Source of the DNA: Saturnia japonica
Lineage: Eukaryota > Arthropoda > Insecta > Lepidoptera > Saturniidae
Length of the DNA: 64,000 nt
Direction: 5' to 3'
Assembly (NCBI GenBank): GCA_033032175.1
Contig: CM065320.1
Coordinates: 11,427,413 to 11,491,412 of the forward strand
Shown here: piece after piece, positions 46,901-61,900 of the stretch
Position numbering within the stretch: position 1 is the stretch's first letter
How the letters are laid out: the number at the start of each line of letters is the position of its first letter
Notes under the pieces: model-generated
The model's database searches: none
What the model saw: the letters and a program-made list of their open reading frames with translations, nothing else
What the model was told of the DNA's origin: nothing
Position numbers and translations under genes: made by a program

Positions 46901-49900
46901 AAAAATATGTGTATTTTTACAGTGTTTTAATATTATTTATTGTTCATGTGAATGGAAAACTTATTCAATTCAAAGATTTTACGTGCTATTTGTTCGACAT
47001 ACTTATCTCTCTAAGGACAATAGTGATTCTATTATTTTTTTACATTTGTTCCTTTGAAATTTCAATCAAAATATCTTTGGTTAATTGTTTTACTAGTAGG
47101 TTAATTTGACGGCATTGCATTTGATACGAGGGCGAGGGCACTGGGAACGAATTTATTTACTTTTATTTTTATTAAATTATGTTGTATTTGTTGTATGTAT
47201 GTTTATATTGTATTTGTTACGTTACTATGGTGAAACATTGGGTCATCGAAAGTTACTGTCGCCACGCCGCGCCGCCTGCAAATAAGAAATTACCCAGTAC
47301 TTACTAATTTGATTTTCGATGAATAATGATTACTGTGATGGTTTGTTTAGAAACCACGTCGATTGACGTAGGTTCGAATCCTAAAGAGAGTTTCAGTTTT
47401 CGGTGTTGGAAAATATGGTGATGTAACAATAGTATGCCGCTAGGGTTTTTGTAATGGCCACCTTTTTGGCTTCCACGCTCATGTTGAAAATCTGTCGCCA
47501 AGCACATAATTATAGGTAGACATTAACCTCGGATAACATCGCGGTCAATTACTAAACCTATCGTACTATATTATAAAACAGAGTCTTTGTCTGTCTAAAC
47601 TCAAAAACTATTGAACGGATTTTTATACGGTTTGATTTAATGGACGAAATGATTCATGAGGAAGGTTTTTAGGTGTATAATTGATTAAGTTTTTGTGTAA
47701 ATTTGTTGAAGATGTCTGAAGAGATTACTGGCGTGCTCCGCGTTAACCACTAGAGTTATATGTAGGTATTACTTTGCTACCTGTGCGAAGCCGGGACGGG
47801 TTGTTAGTAAATTATAAAAAAGAAATCATAATAATATTTTGAGAAGAGTCAGCTATAGTCGATAAAATAGACCAACCAGGGATGGCTTACATTTATTCGA
47901 TATGCAGGTTTAACAATTTCCATGTACATATAATAAACTTTTACGTTGATTGGGGCCGCAACTTTCCTGCGTTCGCGAACTAAATACCGTAATCAACCAT
48001 GCAGGCGATCCGTATTTTACCTTTTAAAAGTTTAAAATAATAACTGGAAATAATTGCCTAAATAAAACCCCTTTTCAGACTAGGCCAGCAAACTGAAGAA
48101 CTTACGTTATCGACTCCCGAGCAATCGCCCGTCATCATGAACAATCAACACTACAATCAAAGGCCAGGGTATCCATACGCGCCACAGTATAATTATAACT
48201 ATCACCAACCTTATAATCCAATGCCTCCGTATCCCGCACCAACACCGTATGGCATGCCGACACCGATGCCAACGCCGATGCCAACAACGCCAATGCCGAA
48301 CTATGCGTACTACCCGCCTTCCGTTGCTGCGTCGCATGAAGCGCCCCCCACGTACGTTCATGTTAACCCTTCAATGTATCCTACAATACCTTACAATCAG
48401 ACTCGTATGGCGTCTCCGTCGCCGTACGCGTATCCCCCTCCGACATACAACTATAACACTACGAATATGATATCTCGTCCGACGAGGCCAGTCAGTTTGT
48501 ACCCACAGCTGAGTCAAGTGCACACGTACCCACCGCTGGCGACGATTCCACAAAGCAATCTGAATAATAACCAAAGTACGGAACCACAGACGACTGTAAA
48601 AACTGAATTGCCAAGGGACATTGTTGAGGGTAGCAGTTCGAGGAAATCCTCTGAAGTCAGTATAGGGGTGAGTATGACATAAAATATTGTGTATTTCTAT
48701 CCGATTCCGAGGAGGTTCTCAATTCGAATGTATATATTTTTTATGGATGTTGAGTCATAACTTCTTTGTTAATGAACCGATTTAGAAACCGATTTTCAAG
48801 GGTGATTCCGTTTAATTTATTGGCAATGGAGCTTCGACTTCGAAGATACACTGGGGAACTCCTCAAAATCATTGAAGTTGAACCCTAGAAGGAGGGTAAT
48901 GTTTTTTGAGTACCTACCTATGTTTATTTCGTTACCTCCCACTTTAGCATAAACAGCTTGATTGAGTTTAACATAGAATATGTCGTTAGATTCATTTTAA
49001 TGGGGATTCGTCGATTGTGGGAGTGATATAAGATGATGTCTAGGAATTTAAAAAGAGAAGTAATAAAAATATTTTTTTCTTCTTAAACTTGTTGAAAACT
49101 TTATTTGATGTTTACTTAATAGTATAAAGGAAGCGACACTTTGTATACAATATTAAATTACAGAACTTATATTCTTACAGATTATTTAAAGGTTAGGTAA
49201 ATACCTTAGGAAGACCTAAGTCGAAAATTTGTAAGTGAAATTCTAAAATTTGAATAAATATGTCAGTCTTCGAGCATCATGATTTTAAATATTTTTTTAA
49301 TTTTGTAATTATTTTTTTCCGTTATGAAATTTTGTTTCTTCTAAAATTCCCTGATTAAATTTATTATAGTCGAACGAGTCAAACGACACCGTTGGAAGCC
49401 TGCCGAAGTCGATGAACCTGATAGACTTCGGATCCAGAAACACGATCGGCGGTCAAGGTAGCGTAAGAGTCAGTGTGTTAGAAGCGTTTGATCCGCTACT
49501 TACTGAACAAAATAATCCCGGTGAGTGGTTTGTGGCCTCATTTGCATTAACGTGGACTTAGAAGACGGTTCGAAATGTACATAGATATATATAATTATAG
49601 GAGTGACGTAACTACAGGGAATCATATTTGTTATTTTATTATAGTATGCATTGCAAAAGAGAAGATAATCGTGTCTGCGCCAACTTCACTCACTACTTGT
49701 CAAAATGGTACTACCAGCAAAGAAATTTAAAATAAATAAAAAAGTGTGCAGTCGACAGAAACCACGACAAGAAAGAAGTTACCAAAAAAAAAAAAAAATT
49801 ATTAAAAAATTCAGTTAGTCCAATTCATAAAGAAGACATCGATGTAAGTTTTATATAATATGCGTACCATACAAAATAACTAATAAATAATTGAATTACT

Positions 49901-52900
49901 GAACCCGTGCCTATTTCGCGAGACCTCCCTGATTTTGGCGGCCGCCTGAGAAAGGGTTATACAACCGACCGCGCACGACGCTCGTTTGCTCGAATCGCGA
50001 TAATCGAAAGAGAGAGAGCGAGAGAATACGCATGGAGGAGCATAACGCTTTTTACTTATGTTTCGATTTCTACGAGTTAACTCCTACCGTAAGTCGCGTT
50101 ATGGAACTTCGTTACAAAAATGTTTTTATTCAAAGTACCTCTACCACGCTGAATAATTTATTTTTTGCTAAGGCAACAAGAGATTTGAATTTCTTAGGCA
50201 GCAATTCATCAATACTACTAGGTTAATTATTATAACCAATTAAAAATCACGTCATGCCGTGACACGCATACATTGCATTGTATTTTCGATCGACATTTTT
50301 TAGTGAAGTAGTTTGCGAATAGCGAAGCAACATGGCGCGTTAATAATTATCTTTTTGTTTGAAATGTATAGTAAATAAAATATAATATGACCTGAGATAG
50401 TTTATATGCAGCCTAGATTTTTTACTTAGTTTTATATTTTCAATGTATCGGTCGCACACTTTAAAATACACTTTTTTTAAATAGTATTGGTCTATGGGGC
50501 ATGTACGCAGACTGTCAAAGTATGAGAATTGTTTCAAAATTTGCAAATAAAGCGTTTAGCTTGCAAGTCATAGACATTTACGTCTTGTAAGTAATTTATC
50601 GTCCAAGAAACCGGACGATGGCTTAAGTACCTATATAGAAATGAAATGCTATAATTTTCTTAGTCCACACTCATTATTCATTTTCCGCACATTTTCTTAT
50701 GTAATATTTCAATGTTATTCTTTTAATCGTATTTTTTGTTTTGTGTAAACTTTTAAAAAAAAATCTATCGTTGCAAATCTCAGTATCATATCGCTTACAA
50801 TCATTGTATGTTCAGTGTTCACACACTGTTTATGTATACATATTATTGTTTTGTTATATGTTTTTTATTTTTACTAATGTTTTTTTTTCTACGCAATATA
50901 ACAAATAGAATTTGAATAAAAATATTTAACAAAGAACATTTAAAAATAGGATGTTTTCATACAGCGTAAGCATAATACTGTTTGTTTTTGCCCTCTTAAT
51001 ATTTCAGCGGATTCATAAGCTTCTGAAAGAAGGACTCTACTGATTAGTTTTTTTTTAAATCAGTAATTTTAAAATGTCACCGAAGTTATGTAACAATGAT
51101 ATATCAAAATGATTTGATGTCTGTCACTATTTGCAATCAAATAAACGTATCTATTAAGTATGTGTAATTGGTTTTCGGGAATTGCTCTAACAATTAAGAT
51201 GAAATGTTGTATTTAGATAATGTTTTTACTATGCAAGGTTACCTAGATAATTGTTTTTTTTTTTCTAGATACCTAGCAAAGATACTTTACTAACCAAATA
51301 TTAATATTGCACTCACACTGTTAGTGGTAAAGTGTGTTAATGTTTTATAATATTTCTTAATTTTCTCTACACCTTGGTATCGTTTCGACCTACATTTAAA
51401 CATACAAATACAAATTTCTGGCAATATTTACTCTAGTTATAAATTTTACGTAAAATGTTGACAGAGTATGCAGTCGTTAGCGAAGGTTCGAGTAGCGTGT
51501 ACGAGGAATACGACCCGCTTGACTTCTTGTACGGTGAAACTGAAATGCGTGATGCGCCCGTATACGCGACGATCAGTAAGCGAGACAGCAGTATGTTGCC
51601 GTCGCCGCCTCCCAAGTCGATACCGTCTGTACCAGCTGTTACTTTAAGGTCGACCACCGTAAGTTTCTTATATTATATTACGGCAGTTGTCCAATAGGCA
51701 AAAAAAACTTTTTGAAAAGCGTCAATTATTAATCATTATGGCTTTATAATGTTAGGAGAAATATAATTTCACGTAAATAACGTTTAAACGTATCCATTTT
51801 TAAATGGCCGCCTAAACGATATCGCAGAGCGCGTGACATACTAAATAACCGGAGAAGAAAGGAAACAATAGATGTCAACTCAGTGCACCAATTGAGTAAT
51901 GTTTGCTTACACATGAATGACTTCATGCTCTGTTATTGGTGTTTCATTTGACATGAAGAACAGAACAAAATATTCGATCTTATTTATCAATTAAAAATTA
52001 TGAATGAGTATTAAAAAAAAACATGTTTTCTCAAACATGCATGAAAATATTGTCATTATTTTCGAAAGAAAAACACGTGAAGTATTGAATTTACGGACAT
52101 GCCAAGAATGATAAAAGAGATTCAATCAAAGTGTATTTAATAATCCCAGTACGCCGTTTCATACAACACTCCATAGTGTTGTAATTTTCCAAATTCAAAA
52201 AATGCTCTTGCAATGTATTTGATTTTCTTTGTCCGTAAATTCGATACTTCGCGTGTTCTTTTTTCGAAAATAATGACAATATTTCCATGCATGTTTGAGA
52301 AAAGCACTATATATGCCTCGGCGGAAATGGCAATTGCCTGTCTCGTATTAGTGAAATCCTCGCCTTTTCACGGCTTTTGCAATAATGTACTATTGAATGA
52401 TGATTATAATATTAGGAAGATTATTTTCTTCTTCATCTTTTTCTTACTCCTTATCGTTTTAAGTAGGGTCGGCACTACAGGTTTCCCTCTCCATTCCACG
52501 CTGACCTATTACCCCTCAATTTCGCTGTCACTGGTGCTATTTTAAGACTTCCTCCGTAGTAAGATTAAGTATAATTGAATCGGTTTGGTGCGTATTTCAG
52601 AACAAATTGTACGACAGTATTGTGAAGACCACAGCAAGAAACTACGATAGTGAACATAAAGCATTTTTAAACATGGTACTTGATGTCCGAAGTGAGTATA
52701 TTAGTTACATAACTACTATCTATGGATTTTTTTTTTATCTTTGCTACTTCCGTCTATAAAATATTAACAGCTGTTATGTTATGTCTTTCTACAACAAAAA
52801 ACGTTTGTTGATTTGAACCTGAAATCTGAAACTAATCTTGGAAAGAAGCAAAAGAAAAAAATACATTTTAGTAACTGAAACGCCAATAGAGATTAGTTCG

Positions 52901-55900
52901 ATCCCGTAATCTGTTGCAGGCGGAAGTGGTAAAGAAATTTTTGCATAAATTATTTACGATGGTTTTCCGCAAAGTAACGCTTTCGTCGATCAAATAGGTA
53001 GTATGGAAATAAAGGAAACAGAAAACCCGACTGGAAAAAATACATTTCACTAAAAACTATATTTATCTATTTTGGCTTTATGTAGGTAAACTTGGAATGT
53101 TAAACATTATCTAAATACAAAATTTCATCGAAATCGTTGGAGCGGTTTCCGAGAAACAAATTATGTACATATATATATATATATATGTGTATATACAGTA
53201 ATACCCCGCTTAGCGCGACCTCGTTACGCGCGGTTTCACTATAACGCGAATTTCAAATTTCGCGCTCAAATGCCTCGCATTACGCGAAAGAGTGCGTTTA
53301 AACATAATGTAGTCATTAACTTCTCTATGGTCGCGGGATCCCCGCTTTCTCTGAATATTCTCTTTGAAGAATTGGGAATTCCCTGTCTTTCGACTTTGTT
53401 CTATGGGGATTTCCTCGTTCGTTTCGTGTGTTCATTTGTTCCGTAATGTTAGTTCGGTTGGCTGGCAGTTTTGTTTTAACATTTATTGGAGATACATACA
53501 TAATTTAACCCTACGTTAAAAATGCCGCCTGTAAAGAAAAAAGAGCGTAAAAACGTCACTTTGGAATTGAAGATGAAAGTGTTAAGAAGAATGGAAAATG
53601 GAGGCAAAGCAACAATTGTTGGGAGAGATTTTGGACTCTCAGAATCGACTGTGAGAACGATTTATAAAAATCGGGAAAAAATTAAAATCTCCAGCGAAAG
53701 TTCAACACCTATAAGTGCAACAAAACTTTCTCGTTCGAGATCATCTATCTTAGAAAGAATGGAGAAATTACTCTCAGTCTGGATCGAAGATTTGAATAAG
53801 AAGAACACACCACTAAGTCAAGATCTCATATGCACAAAAGCAAAATCTTTGTATGAGATGCTGAAAACAAAAGAAGGAGAAGGGAGTGCCACTCCGACTT
53901 TTGCTGCCAGCAGAGGCTGGTTCCATCGGTTCAAGCAGCGTTCTAATCTTCACAATATCAACATAACAGGCGAGGCGGCAAGCGCGGACATTCAAGCTGC
54001 AGCTGAGTTTCCAGACAAGTTTCAAGAGTTCATTAGACGAGAGAAAATTCCTGCTTGTCTCATCTTCAATGTTGATGAGACCGCACTTTACTGGAAAAAA
54101 ATGCCATGTCGAACATTCATTTCTAAGGAAGAACGTCAAGCCAGTGGTTTCAAAGCTGCGAAAGATCGACTAACACTTCTGTTGGGTGGTAATGCCACTG
54201 GTGATTTCAAACTGAAACCTTTACTAGTGTAACATTCAGAAACACCCCGTGCAATGCGAGGCACAGACAAGACAAGTCAACCAGTTGTGTGGCGATCAAA
54301 CAGAAAGGCGTTGGTTACACGGGAAATTTTTCAAGAATGGTATTCTAATAGTTTTTGCCCATCAGTCAAATCATACTGTGACAGAAATGGGCTTGAACCT
54401 AAAGTTATATTACTCTTAGACAATGCCCCAGGACATCCAACGTCACTTGATACGCCCAGAGACTTAAAAGTGTACGTAAAGTTCCTTCCACCAACCACTA
54501 CGTCAATATTACAACCTATGAACCAGGGAGCAATAGCAAACTTCAAAGCTTATTACCATCGCCGCACTTTTAGCCAACTAATTCATGAAACTGACGGGGA
54601 AGGAAGACAGTCTATGCGAGAGCGGTGGAAGTCATACAACATTATGAAGTCTATTCACAACATAGAAGAGTCTTGGAAGGAAGTTAAAATGAGTTTTATG
54701 AATGGGGTGTGGTGTAATCTTTGGCCAGATGTAGTGGAAGCACCTAGAAGAATTGTCCAGATGCAGAGACAAGTGCTTGAAGACATTGTTGCAATGATTG
54801 AGGGACTTGAACTTGAAGATGTCACGGTAGAAGATCTCGTAGAACTTGTAGCAACGCACGACGATCCTATCAGCAATGAAGATCTGATCGAGTTACAGAA
54901 TAATCCTATCTACGATGAGGAAGAACAAGTAGAAGAGATAGTTTTATCTTCAGGGGAAATGCAAAATGCACTTTCAAAAATTTATTCAGGTTTGGACATA
55001 TTGCAGAGTATAGACAATAATGATGACCGTGTCTTGACCGTGTGTCAAACAATTAAAAACAGTGTTGGGTGTTATGAACGTATTTTACAAGAACGTAAAC
55101 AAAACGCTACTCAAAAGACAATAGATGTATTTTTCCCGTAAAAATATGAGTATGTATTGCATAAAGTGTTCTTAGAATTAAAGTAATTGATTAAAATGAT
55201 TTGTATTTTTTTGTAATAAATTTTGACTATGTTTAATCATAAACCTCGATATACGCGAATTTCAGTTAACGCGATTTTTTTCGGAACGTATCCTTCGCGT
55301 AAAGCGGGGTATTACTGTATATTCATATACATATACAAGAATTGCTCCCTTAATATAATAAGATAATACAGCCTATCTCACTCCTACAATTAAGACGAAT
55401 CGAATGACACCTATGCTAAAATTCATTAAGCTGTTTAGGCTAAAGGGCGGGCAAAAGAAATCCCGAACTTAGCGATAGTGTATTCAACCATTTAAAAAAG
55501 ATTCGCAAATTAATTAGTATAATCAATTCCATACATCATTGAAGCTAGCTCAGTGCTAGCGTGTACAGATACCGCGTTCAATGGACGTGATTTGAAACCC
55601 CTAGAGCCTAAGCTTTCGGTGAAGGAAAACATTGTGATAAAATCATAGCACGGTCGTAGGGTATTTTCTAATGCCCGCCTGTCTTGCTACCATCTTCAAG
55701 TAGAAAATCTGTCGCCAAGCACCTATAGGCGTGTTTCAGCAGTTGCTCTTGAGAGTTACTTCTCCACTAGGTATAGCGTGTCAACATCTTGGGCCACATT
55801 GACACTAAACATACGCTAAAACTATAAAGAATAAAAAACAGTAAAAAAAAAAATTGATATATATTTTTATTTGCAGAAAAATTCGTTCACACGGATGAGA

Positions 55901-58900
55901 AAACGAACCCTGGTCACGTGATAGCGTCCCGATCCGGTGGTAGATATCCGCCAAATACGAGTATTAAGATTCTAGTCCATCACGCTCATTCAGATGAGCC
56001 GATTACCTTCACATCTGATGGTAAGCAAATATTTGTTATTACGTAATCAGTAATCATATTAGGTTCTTACATATGAAATTAGCCTTTTTTCTGAACTGGC
56101 CACTTACATCTCAAATATCTGGCGTTTGGTTACGAATTCCAAATTCAAATTTATTTCAAATTTAGGCTTGTGTATTTGTATTTCGAATTTAGTGATTCAT
56201 TTGTTTTCGTACCATTTGAATTTTCTTTGAAGTCGTTATTTTCACAAAATGGAAAACTTAAAATATCGCGTTATTTACGAATGTGAGTTCCACCGCGGCA
56301 TCAGCGCTGCAGAAACACCTCGATGAATTAATGATGTGTATGGGGAAGCTACTGTAACAGAAAGCTCGGTACGTTTTTCATTCCAACGTTTTGTGACCCA
56401 CAGAGTAAACCCCGTGGACGCCAATTCGCCTTCGAAGATTTTATTGATTCTCGCTCCCACAATTTTTTCAGGAATAGAATTAATGAAGTACCTATAAAAT
56501 GGCGAAAGTGCATAGATATTGATGGTACATACGTTGATTGATTAAATGTTTAATTTCATAATATTCTTTTCGTTTAGTTTTTCCATATAAAACGCTAATT
56601 TGATATGTAAGAACCTAATACTTAATAATTTTTTATAAGGTGCCACCTCCACGAACGAGTTTATCGCGGCGATATTATCGTCCTGTTACTTATTTATTAA
56701 TTAAAGAAGCGTCAACAGCGCGCATATAATACTTGATCCATTTTTACAATTCATTCTAAATCCAATACAGATATGCTAACCTATTACAGGCGCCCACTAC
56801 ATTGAAAAAATACAAAATCGCAAATGTAATAAAAAATAAAATAAAATTAGGTGAAGTACAAGTAAGTTATTCCAATGTATGAAACACTACTAATAATATA
56901 AAATAATAATTTAAATTGGTAGTAATATAAATAAAAGAAAACAAAAGTAATAAACACTACAAGATTAAAATAATGCATTGAATGGACCAGTACTTTTGAA
57001 TTAATCATGGGAAAAAAATAGAGAGACCAGTGATTCTGAATACAAATTATTGTAAATGACTTCTGTAAATAACTCTATGAACGTGTCTGTAATGATAATT
57101 ATAACTATTGACACTTCTGTTTTCGCTCTTGCCTTCCACCAAATTGAGCTCTTTCCAACAAACTACCACAATACTAGACCACAATTGCGCTTTTTGATGT
57201 TATTTTTAATCTTAAAATCGTATGGTTTGTTGCAGTTGAGTCGACTGTCGAACATGTGATATTAACTGTTGTTTGTTCACTAGATGAAGATATTAGAGAT
57301 GACATGTCTGGATATATGTTAAGGGTAAGAATGTCATAAAAACTTATATTCTTTAATGCCTGCGTTTTAATTGTTTGTACGACTTAAACTATTCTGATAC
57401 ATTTCTTTTGAAACCGACTAGAGTGGCTTAACACAAGTGGTCAAATTATTAATCTAAATTAGCCTTCAGTTTAACAAAATTTTCCTTTCAAATTGCTTCT
57501 CTGTTTTTCAATTCCACCATATTGGATTATTAATAATGTTCTAATTATAAATGTATTGTCCCATAACTGAATCTTATAAAAATATTAAATTACATCATAA
57601 ACAATAAGATATTGTGTTACTATTGACTTTTTAGGTTTGGGGTGCAAAGGAGTATCTAACGCCGGGCAGCTCCTTAAGCGAATACGATTACATACGCGAG
57701 TGTGTACGTTTGGAGAAAGATGTAACCTTGTGCTTGCACGAAGGGAAAGATAATGCATTGGCGAGGACCGAGCGTGACGATGCAAGGGATTCGCATCTCA
57801 CGTTAGACGATCTGCTGCCGACTCAGGGAGCCACGCCTTTGTTGTCCTTTGATAACTTGAATATATTATTGGGTATGTTTTTTCACTGTCAATTTATCAC
57901 TTATGAGGTTAGTTAAAAAAATCCAAATAAACTTTCGAATATTAAATAAAAGCACAATTATTTTTTTCAAATTAATATTTTTTAGGTTTTTCAATATTAA
58001 AGAAATGTGATTCAATAATTACTTTAATTTTGAAACATATTGCCAACTCGCGAATTTATTTCGCCGGCCCCTTAGGTCAAGAAAGCGCAGAATAACAACC
58101 TTGGCGTCCTATATCCCTACACAACCATCTTACAGTTTCAAATGAATATTGAAACATCTCATGTGTATAAGTACAAGTATGTAGTGTCTGATTAAAACAA
58201 CAGATGACCGGCGGCCGAGTCGCCGGCATAGGGTGTATACAAGTACTAGCTTTTCGAGAATCATAAAAGAACTGTCATATTTTTTGGGGTCCTGAATCAT
58301 TACGTGCTTTGATTTTATAACAGTGGGAAAAGAGTAAAATTTAGATGTTTAGTGACTGCACTAAAATTGTTTTCTGACAAAAAGTTAATTTCAAACATAT
58401 TACACTAGCGGTTTCTCACGGTTTTACCTGAGTAAATTTTTTTATAGTAAGCTCTGATACACACATTTAGGGGTTGAATTTTTTTTAATCCGTTCGTAGT
58501 GAATGTCACGTCATAATAATTATCTGTGTGCTAAATTGCAGCCCAATCCGTTTAGTGGTTTGAGTTATGTGTTCATAGATCACTCAGTCTGTCAAGTTTT
58601 CCTTTTATATATATTTAGATTACATATATCTGTGTGTTGTGTATGCTGTTCACTAGAATTTAATTTTAAAAACGTTTAGCGGATATAAATTTTACCATAT
58701 TTTGTTGTAAACAATATGAATTTTACTTAAGTAGTAAGAATTTTTTGGTAATGCTCGGTTCTCGTTAGGTGACTAACCCGACCTCAGATGACCCTAGATT
58801 TACGCGACACACGGCCCGTTCGCGCTGTTACTTCGTTCTCGCTTATCGTACCTTCTAACCTAAATGCTGTATGGTAATTGCTCCACCTTTAGGTTCTTTG

Positions 58901-61900
58901 CTGGATGTTAGATAGCCTATAACCTTCCTCAATAAATAGACAATATAATGCAAAACGAATCATGTCTGGTTCCGGCGATTAGCGCAAACAAAGCCTTAGC
59001 TTTATAATAATAGTATAAATTATTGATGAAGGTTTGTTACAGAGACGTTGGAAGGCGAGTTGTCTAGAGCAGTAGGCATGATCAGCGGTGAAGGCAGTTG
59101 TTCTCCCAAAGCTGTATTCCAAGCTGTTAAAGCGATATGCGCGTTGGCGGGCGGAGTCGAAACCTTGCATATCACACACACACTCAATTCCTTCGCTCAA
59201 GCTTGTACTGGTCAGGTGCGTTTACTGTCTAAAAATCCCATTTTTGGTAAAATTTGTTGACTATGTTTTATACCACACGTGGGTCAAGATGAATCCGTAA
59301 CAACAGTAATAATACTAGAAAAAACAGATACATTTTTGGAAGTAATTATTTTATTGGCGCATTCATAGTTGCGAGCGAAATTAGGAACGTTACGTTACGA
59401 AAACCCGACAACAGCAAGTTTGTTGTTTAAGATAATTTACAAGTGTAACTATATAACCCAATGTTTATAAAGATTGTACTGTACTTACTTTCATTTGATA
59501 GCACTGTTTAGTACTACAGTTTGTATTCTGCTTCAAAGGTATAACTTCTAAAGTTGCGTATCGGTATGTTAGCGCGGACTCAACGAGCAACTCGACTCGC
59601 ATGTCGATACCGGTCAGCTCAAATTGAGCGGCTAGTTGTCAGTTTTTTTTGACACTATTCTGAGGGAGTGCCGTTTGCGCAGTTGCGCAGATTGTGGAGA
59701 AGGACAACGCGCAGCTCGTGAGCAAAATGGACTACCGCGTACTTCTTTCGTTATGAAGAGCATTTAACGTACTTTGGAACCCTAAATACCCTTATCATTT
59801 GAATACATTCATATTTTCATATCTGATGTCTTATTATGGCCTTTTCCTATATCGAATTCTGTTACGATATATCTGTTTAACTCACTAACAAGCCTTTCGT
59901 CGTTTTCTATTTAACAATGAATTGCACTCTCTCTAAACGCCAAACCGAAATAGGCACACCACCTTTACGTATAGTACCGTAACTGCTGAAACTTTAAAAA
60001 CCGGTATCCGAACGAGTCACATGCGCAAATGACCGGCCATCTCCGATTTTTAATACAGGGTACCGCCAACCAATTTATGAACCCGTACAGATATATTCTA
60101 CCAATGGGACTGCCTTAAGTATAGATAAATGTCCAAGAAAATTTCAGTGTGTCGTCCTACCTTTCTTAGGTAAGTTCTTTGTTCGTGCTGAGATGGAGGA
60201 TACCGTAATGCTAGGCCCGGGAGTCCAGCGCGTGTTTTTCTGTTGTGTAATGGGGAAGTGGGAGTTAGGTCTATTGGTTAAGTATGTTTATGATGTGGTG
60301 CAGAGTAACACGGGTTCCGGTGGTGGTGGCGGCGTGATGGTGCCGGAGATAGAGCGCGAAGAGGGCGCGTACTGCCGCGTGGGGTTGCGATCCGGCACGC
60401 GCCGCGACGCGGTAGGGCTGCACGCGGCGAGAGTGCGTGACGCCGTGCGCTCGCTGCTCGCTCTTTACGCGCGCACTCGCTTGCTCGACTTCAGACTCGC
60501 CGAGGCACATTACTCCTCGCCTGCCAACCCTGCCAGTTAGTAATAACGCATCCACTATTCAGGCTCGTATATAGAGTTTAACTTTTGAACAGGGTAATAA
60601 ATACAAGTTTCTCGATAATTCAATATGAAACACATCATTATCATATCACCATAACGATAATAAAAAATTATATTTAGTTTTGGAGGGGGTCCCTATATCC
60701 GTGACTGCTTCTATATCGTCCATAGTCAACCAGTGGCGCCGAGTTTTTTTAAAAGACTCAGCCATATACCCGATATACCGATGATAAATAAATAAATAGA
60801 GCTTGTTATTTTAGGGCATTACTCAAACTATTAAATAATTTACAGGTGAAATATATTACTGTATATTATATTATAAATATGACAGAATGTTTGCTTGAAT
60901 GTTTATCCTGAAGTCACGCTTAAATTTTTGCCATAAAGGTCGATTATTTTATAATTTAACAAAAGATCTATCTTGTTATTTGATAACTTTATAATCGTTG
61001 CTATTTACTTAATTTGACTAGACTATATCGTTTTTTTAGAGGCAGTAGCGAGTCACACAATATCAGAAACTACTCTGTTTTGTATCGAAGCGGTACACTG
61101 TTTGCCCCTTTGCTGGAATCACGATGAGTACTTATTCCATACGCAAGTGTACCACGGTACGCGTCCGATGAAAACATTGCGCCTGACACAGACCTCGAGG
61201 ATCGAGTGTGCTGGATTTTATCCCCGAATCATATTCGATACTTGGTGAGTTTTTTGTTAACAATAATGTATTGTTACAATATGAGTAATAACAGAAAAAT
61301 TTGCTGTTCTCGAAATATCTTCAATCATGTAGAATGTACTCGAACATCGAGTACCTATTCGTAGGTACTAAAACACTATAGTGTAGTATAGTATATAGTT
61401 CACTCGCAAATTCAAGGGTTATCACTTCGGTTGCGTAATTGCACAAACAAAAAATAGAACACTTTTCCTTCTAAATGATGCAAAGTTAAAGCCTTCTTAA
61501 AGATTTCGACCTTCCCTTTATTTTGATATATTAGCGAGCTCTGTACCGAGGCAGGACAGTTCTGTTTTGGGCAATGAAGTGGAAACAACAAGCAATAAAA
61601 GGAAGAAAGAGGGTCATAGCGGGAAAGATACTTTAAGAACTACTACAGTATAGTGAACAACAGTTTAATTTGTTTGAATATTGATTCACTGGGTATGAAT
61701 AAATTATTTAACACCTAACGGCATTTTACTAACCACGGATATAACAATATTATTAATCTTTATACAGTATAAAGTATATAATAAACGACATCTTCTTCTT
61801 AGGTTTAAAGTCCCTTCCAGCTGCCTGTCACTATGTACGCTTAGATCTTTTTAACTATGCAATAGATTTTAATGAGGTTTTCACTAACATTTAGAGACTT

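Noticed and set aside
48107..48574. Arg/Trp-rich minus-strand and alternate plus-strand frames
   Set aside because: They are shadows of the repetitive Pro/Tyr/Met codons of the Pi3K68D linker exon, whose splice borders and phases fit.
53170..53195. (TA)n run as an origin or regulatory element
   Set aside because: A simple microsatellite next to a transposon target site; nothing else supports function.
60193..60303. Upstream extension of the GC-rich exon to an ATG at 60193
   Set aside because: The exon is entered by splicing at 60304 (GTGCAG acceptor) in the phase left by the previous exon; the extension is intron sequence.
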